A stretch of DNA of 64,000 nucleotides, taken from NCBI GenBank assembly GCA_021781745.1, contig JAJXWH010000024.1:16856-80855 (forward strand), given 5' to 3'. Below are positions 63,196 through 64,000 of the stretch, piece by piece (the stretch's first letter is position 1; each line of letters starts with the position of its first letter). This stretch comes from Bacillota bacterium. Its GTDB lineage: Bacteria > Bacillota > Clostridia > Clostridiales > Clostridiaceae. Made by a program: the position numbers and the translations under genes. The notes beneath the pieces are model-generated. The model searched no databases. It had not been told where the DNA came from and saw only the letters and a list, made by a program, of their open reading frames with translations.

Positions 63196-63797
63196 CTTTC
63201 TTTCTCTTCACTTATTTCTTTAAATATTTCGTCATTAATAGCAATATATTCTGGACTAAGTCTTTTCCTTGGTCTGTCTATATCTATATCAATTACCTTT
63301 TTTATTCTTCCAGGTGATTTTGACATTACTACAACTTTATCTGCTAAGTATACCGCTTCATCAACACTGTGAGTTACAAAAATAGCTGTCTTTTTAGTTT
63401 CAATCCATATATTATTTAATTCATCAAGTAAAATATTCTTAGTTTCATTATCCAATGCTGAGAAAGGTTCATCCATCAAAAGTATATCTAAATCAACTGC
63501 CAAAGCTCTTGCAAGTGCAACTCTTTGCCTCATTCCACCTGACAATTCATGTATGAAAGACTTTTCGAAACCTTTTAATTTAACCATATCTAGATATTTT
63601 AAAGCTTTAGATTTCCTATCCATTTTGGAAATTATTAACATTTTCATACCAAACTAAACATTATCAATTACACGTAACCAAGGAAAAAGAGCATGTTCCT
63701 GAAAAAGAACCGTTCTATCTATTCCTGGGGAAATTATCTCCTTGTTACCTAAAAATATATTTCCACTAGTAACCTTTTCTAATCCAGCAATGGTGTA
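63183..63797 (-). pseudogene. ssuB: SsuB/TauB-type ABC ATPase remnant, 5-prime truncated and with a stop codon
   Basis: Minus-strand translation resembles an ABC ATPase from TIAGLEKVTSGNIF through VLFQEHALFPWLRVIDNV, is cut by TAG at 63,654-63,656, and resumes FGMKMLII. The signature LSGGMRQRVALARALA, Walker B LLMDEPFSALD and the switch His (FVTHSVDEAV) follow in the same frame. The Walker A region and everything before the IAGLE strand are missing; sequence above about 63,800 is unrelated. Together with the broken permease this marks a dead transporter operon. Confidence 0.8.
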
Positions 63798-63894
63798 TAC
63801 CCTATTTGATAGACGTATAGAAAAGACGTTATAATAGATATAGAAAAGGATGTGTTTATTAAGTGGGGAAAAGATATAATTGTATTAATTGTAT

Positions 63895-63916
63895 AAAAAA
63901 ATCCCCTAGCGGGGAC
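63895..63916 (-). terminator. Rho-independent terminator of the gene at the right edge
   Basis: TCCCC-GCTA-GGGGA on the minus strand is followed by seven Ts. It lies 17 bases after the stop codon of the partial gene at 63,933. Confidence 0.85.
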
Positions 63917-63932
63917 TGTGAGTTCTGTGAAT

Positions 63933-64000
63933 TTAAAACGGGAAAGGTTCATCTTCAGCAACCCAATATGAACCTTCTTCTGTTTTCTTTTCTCCTGAAT
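63933..64000 (-). CDS. C-terminal end of an unidentified gene (partial)
   Basis: The last 21 codons read SGEKKTEEGSYWVAEDEPFPF and end in TAA at 63,933-63,935, immediately followed by a good terminator. That context makes this frame more credible than the overlapping longer frame starting near 63,961. The 5-prime part is outside the window and the family cannot be named. Confidence 0.55.
   Translation of the reverse strand, partial: SGEKKTEEGSYWVAEDEPFPF

Noticed and set aside
63852..64000. Plus-strand frame with CINC and CEFC knuckles resembling a zinc finger
   Set aside because: The Cys pairs straddle a strong minus-strand terminator hairpin, there is no good start, and the opposite strand gives a better supported gene end.

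Overview
The window looks like chromosomal DNA of a saccharolytic, motile, low-GC Clostridium (sensu stricto; a solventogenic relative of C. beijerinckii or C. saccharoperbutylacetonicum is my guess from gene content, not a database result). The DNA is AT-rich, AGGAGG-type ribosome sites are strong, several genes start with TTG or GTG, and nearly everything is read from the minus strand.

Region 1 (1-14,527): a xylan-utilisation cluster. It encodes intracellular GH43, GH39, GH43, GH8 (reducing-end exo-oligoxylanase), GH43 with an Ig-like insert, and GH67 alpha-glucuronidase, plus an esterase and an Lpl-type ABC importer (lipoprotein and two permeases, no ATPase). None of the hydrolases has a signal peptide, so the cluster imports glucurono-arabinoxylan oligosaccharides and finishes them inside the cell. 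Two gene relics (a carboxylesterase N-terminus and a GH39 scrap) show past rearrangement.

Region 2 (14,622-18,710): a Cache-domain chemoreceptor and a Cache-PAS-GGDEF diguanylate cyclase.

Region 3 (18,989-26,415): a phosphocholine module. It holds a LicB-like choline permease, a teichoic-acid or polysaccharide flippase, a LicC-type cytidylyltransferase and an unusual winged-helix / nucleotidyltransferase / LicA-like kinase fusion. A divergent TetR plus flavodoxin-like pair sits inside it. No licD is visible.

Region 4 (26,732-56,193): the apparent users of that choline. Nine secreted proteins carry aromatic choline/cell-wall-binding repeats. Two are bifunctional glucosaminidase-amidase autolysins, three carry cadherin-like domains, two carry InlB-type and Big_2 domains, and two have unrecognised N-terminal domains. 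Interspersed are a BspA-type leucine-rich-repeat protein, a zinc-ribbon membrane protein, prfC, a glycerophosphodiester phosphodiesterase, a GGDEF/HD-GYP protein and a second chemoreceptor.

Region 5 (56,853-59,635): four Uma2/DUF820 nuclease-fold paralogues, one broken by a nonsense codon.

Region 6 (59,770-64,000): a decaying margin with a surface-protein 3-prime fragment, a DUF6056-type membrane protein, cysC, and sulfonate/nitrate-type ABC permease and ATPase genes both broken by stop codons.

The most interesting items are the NadR-like three-domain layout of the choline-activating protein, and a GTTC-N7-GAAC inverted motif found both at its consensus promoter and upstream of the choline permease promoter. 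Together they suggest an undescribed choline-responsive circuit, which is inference.
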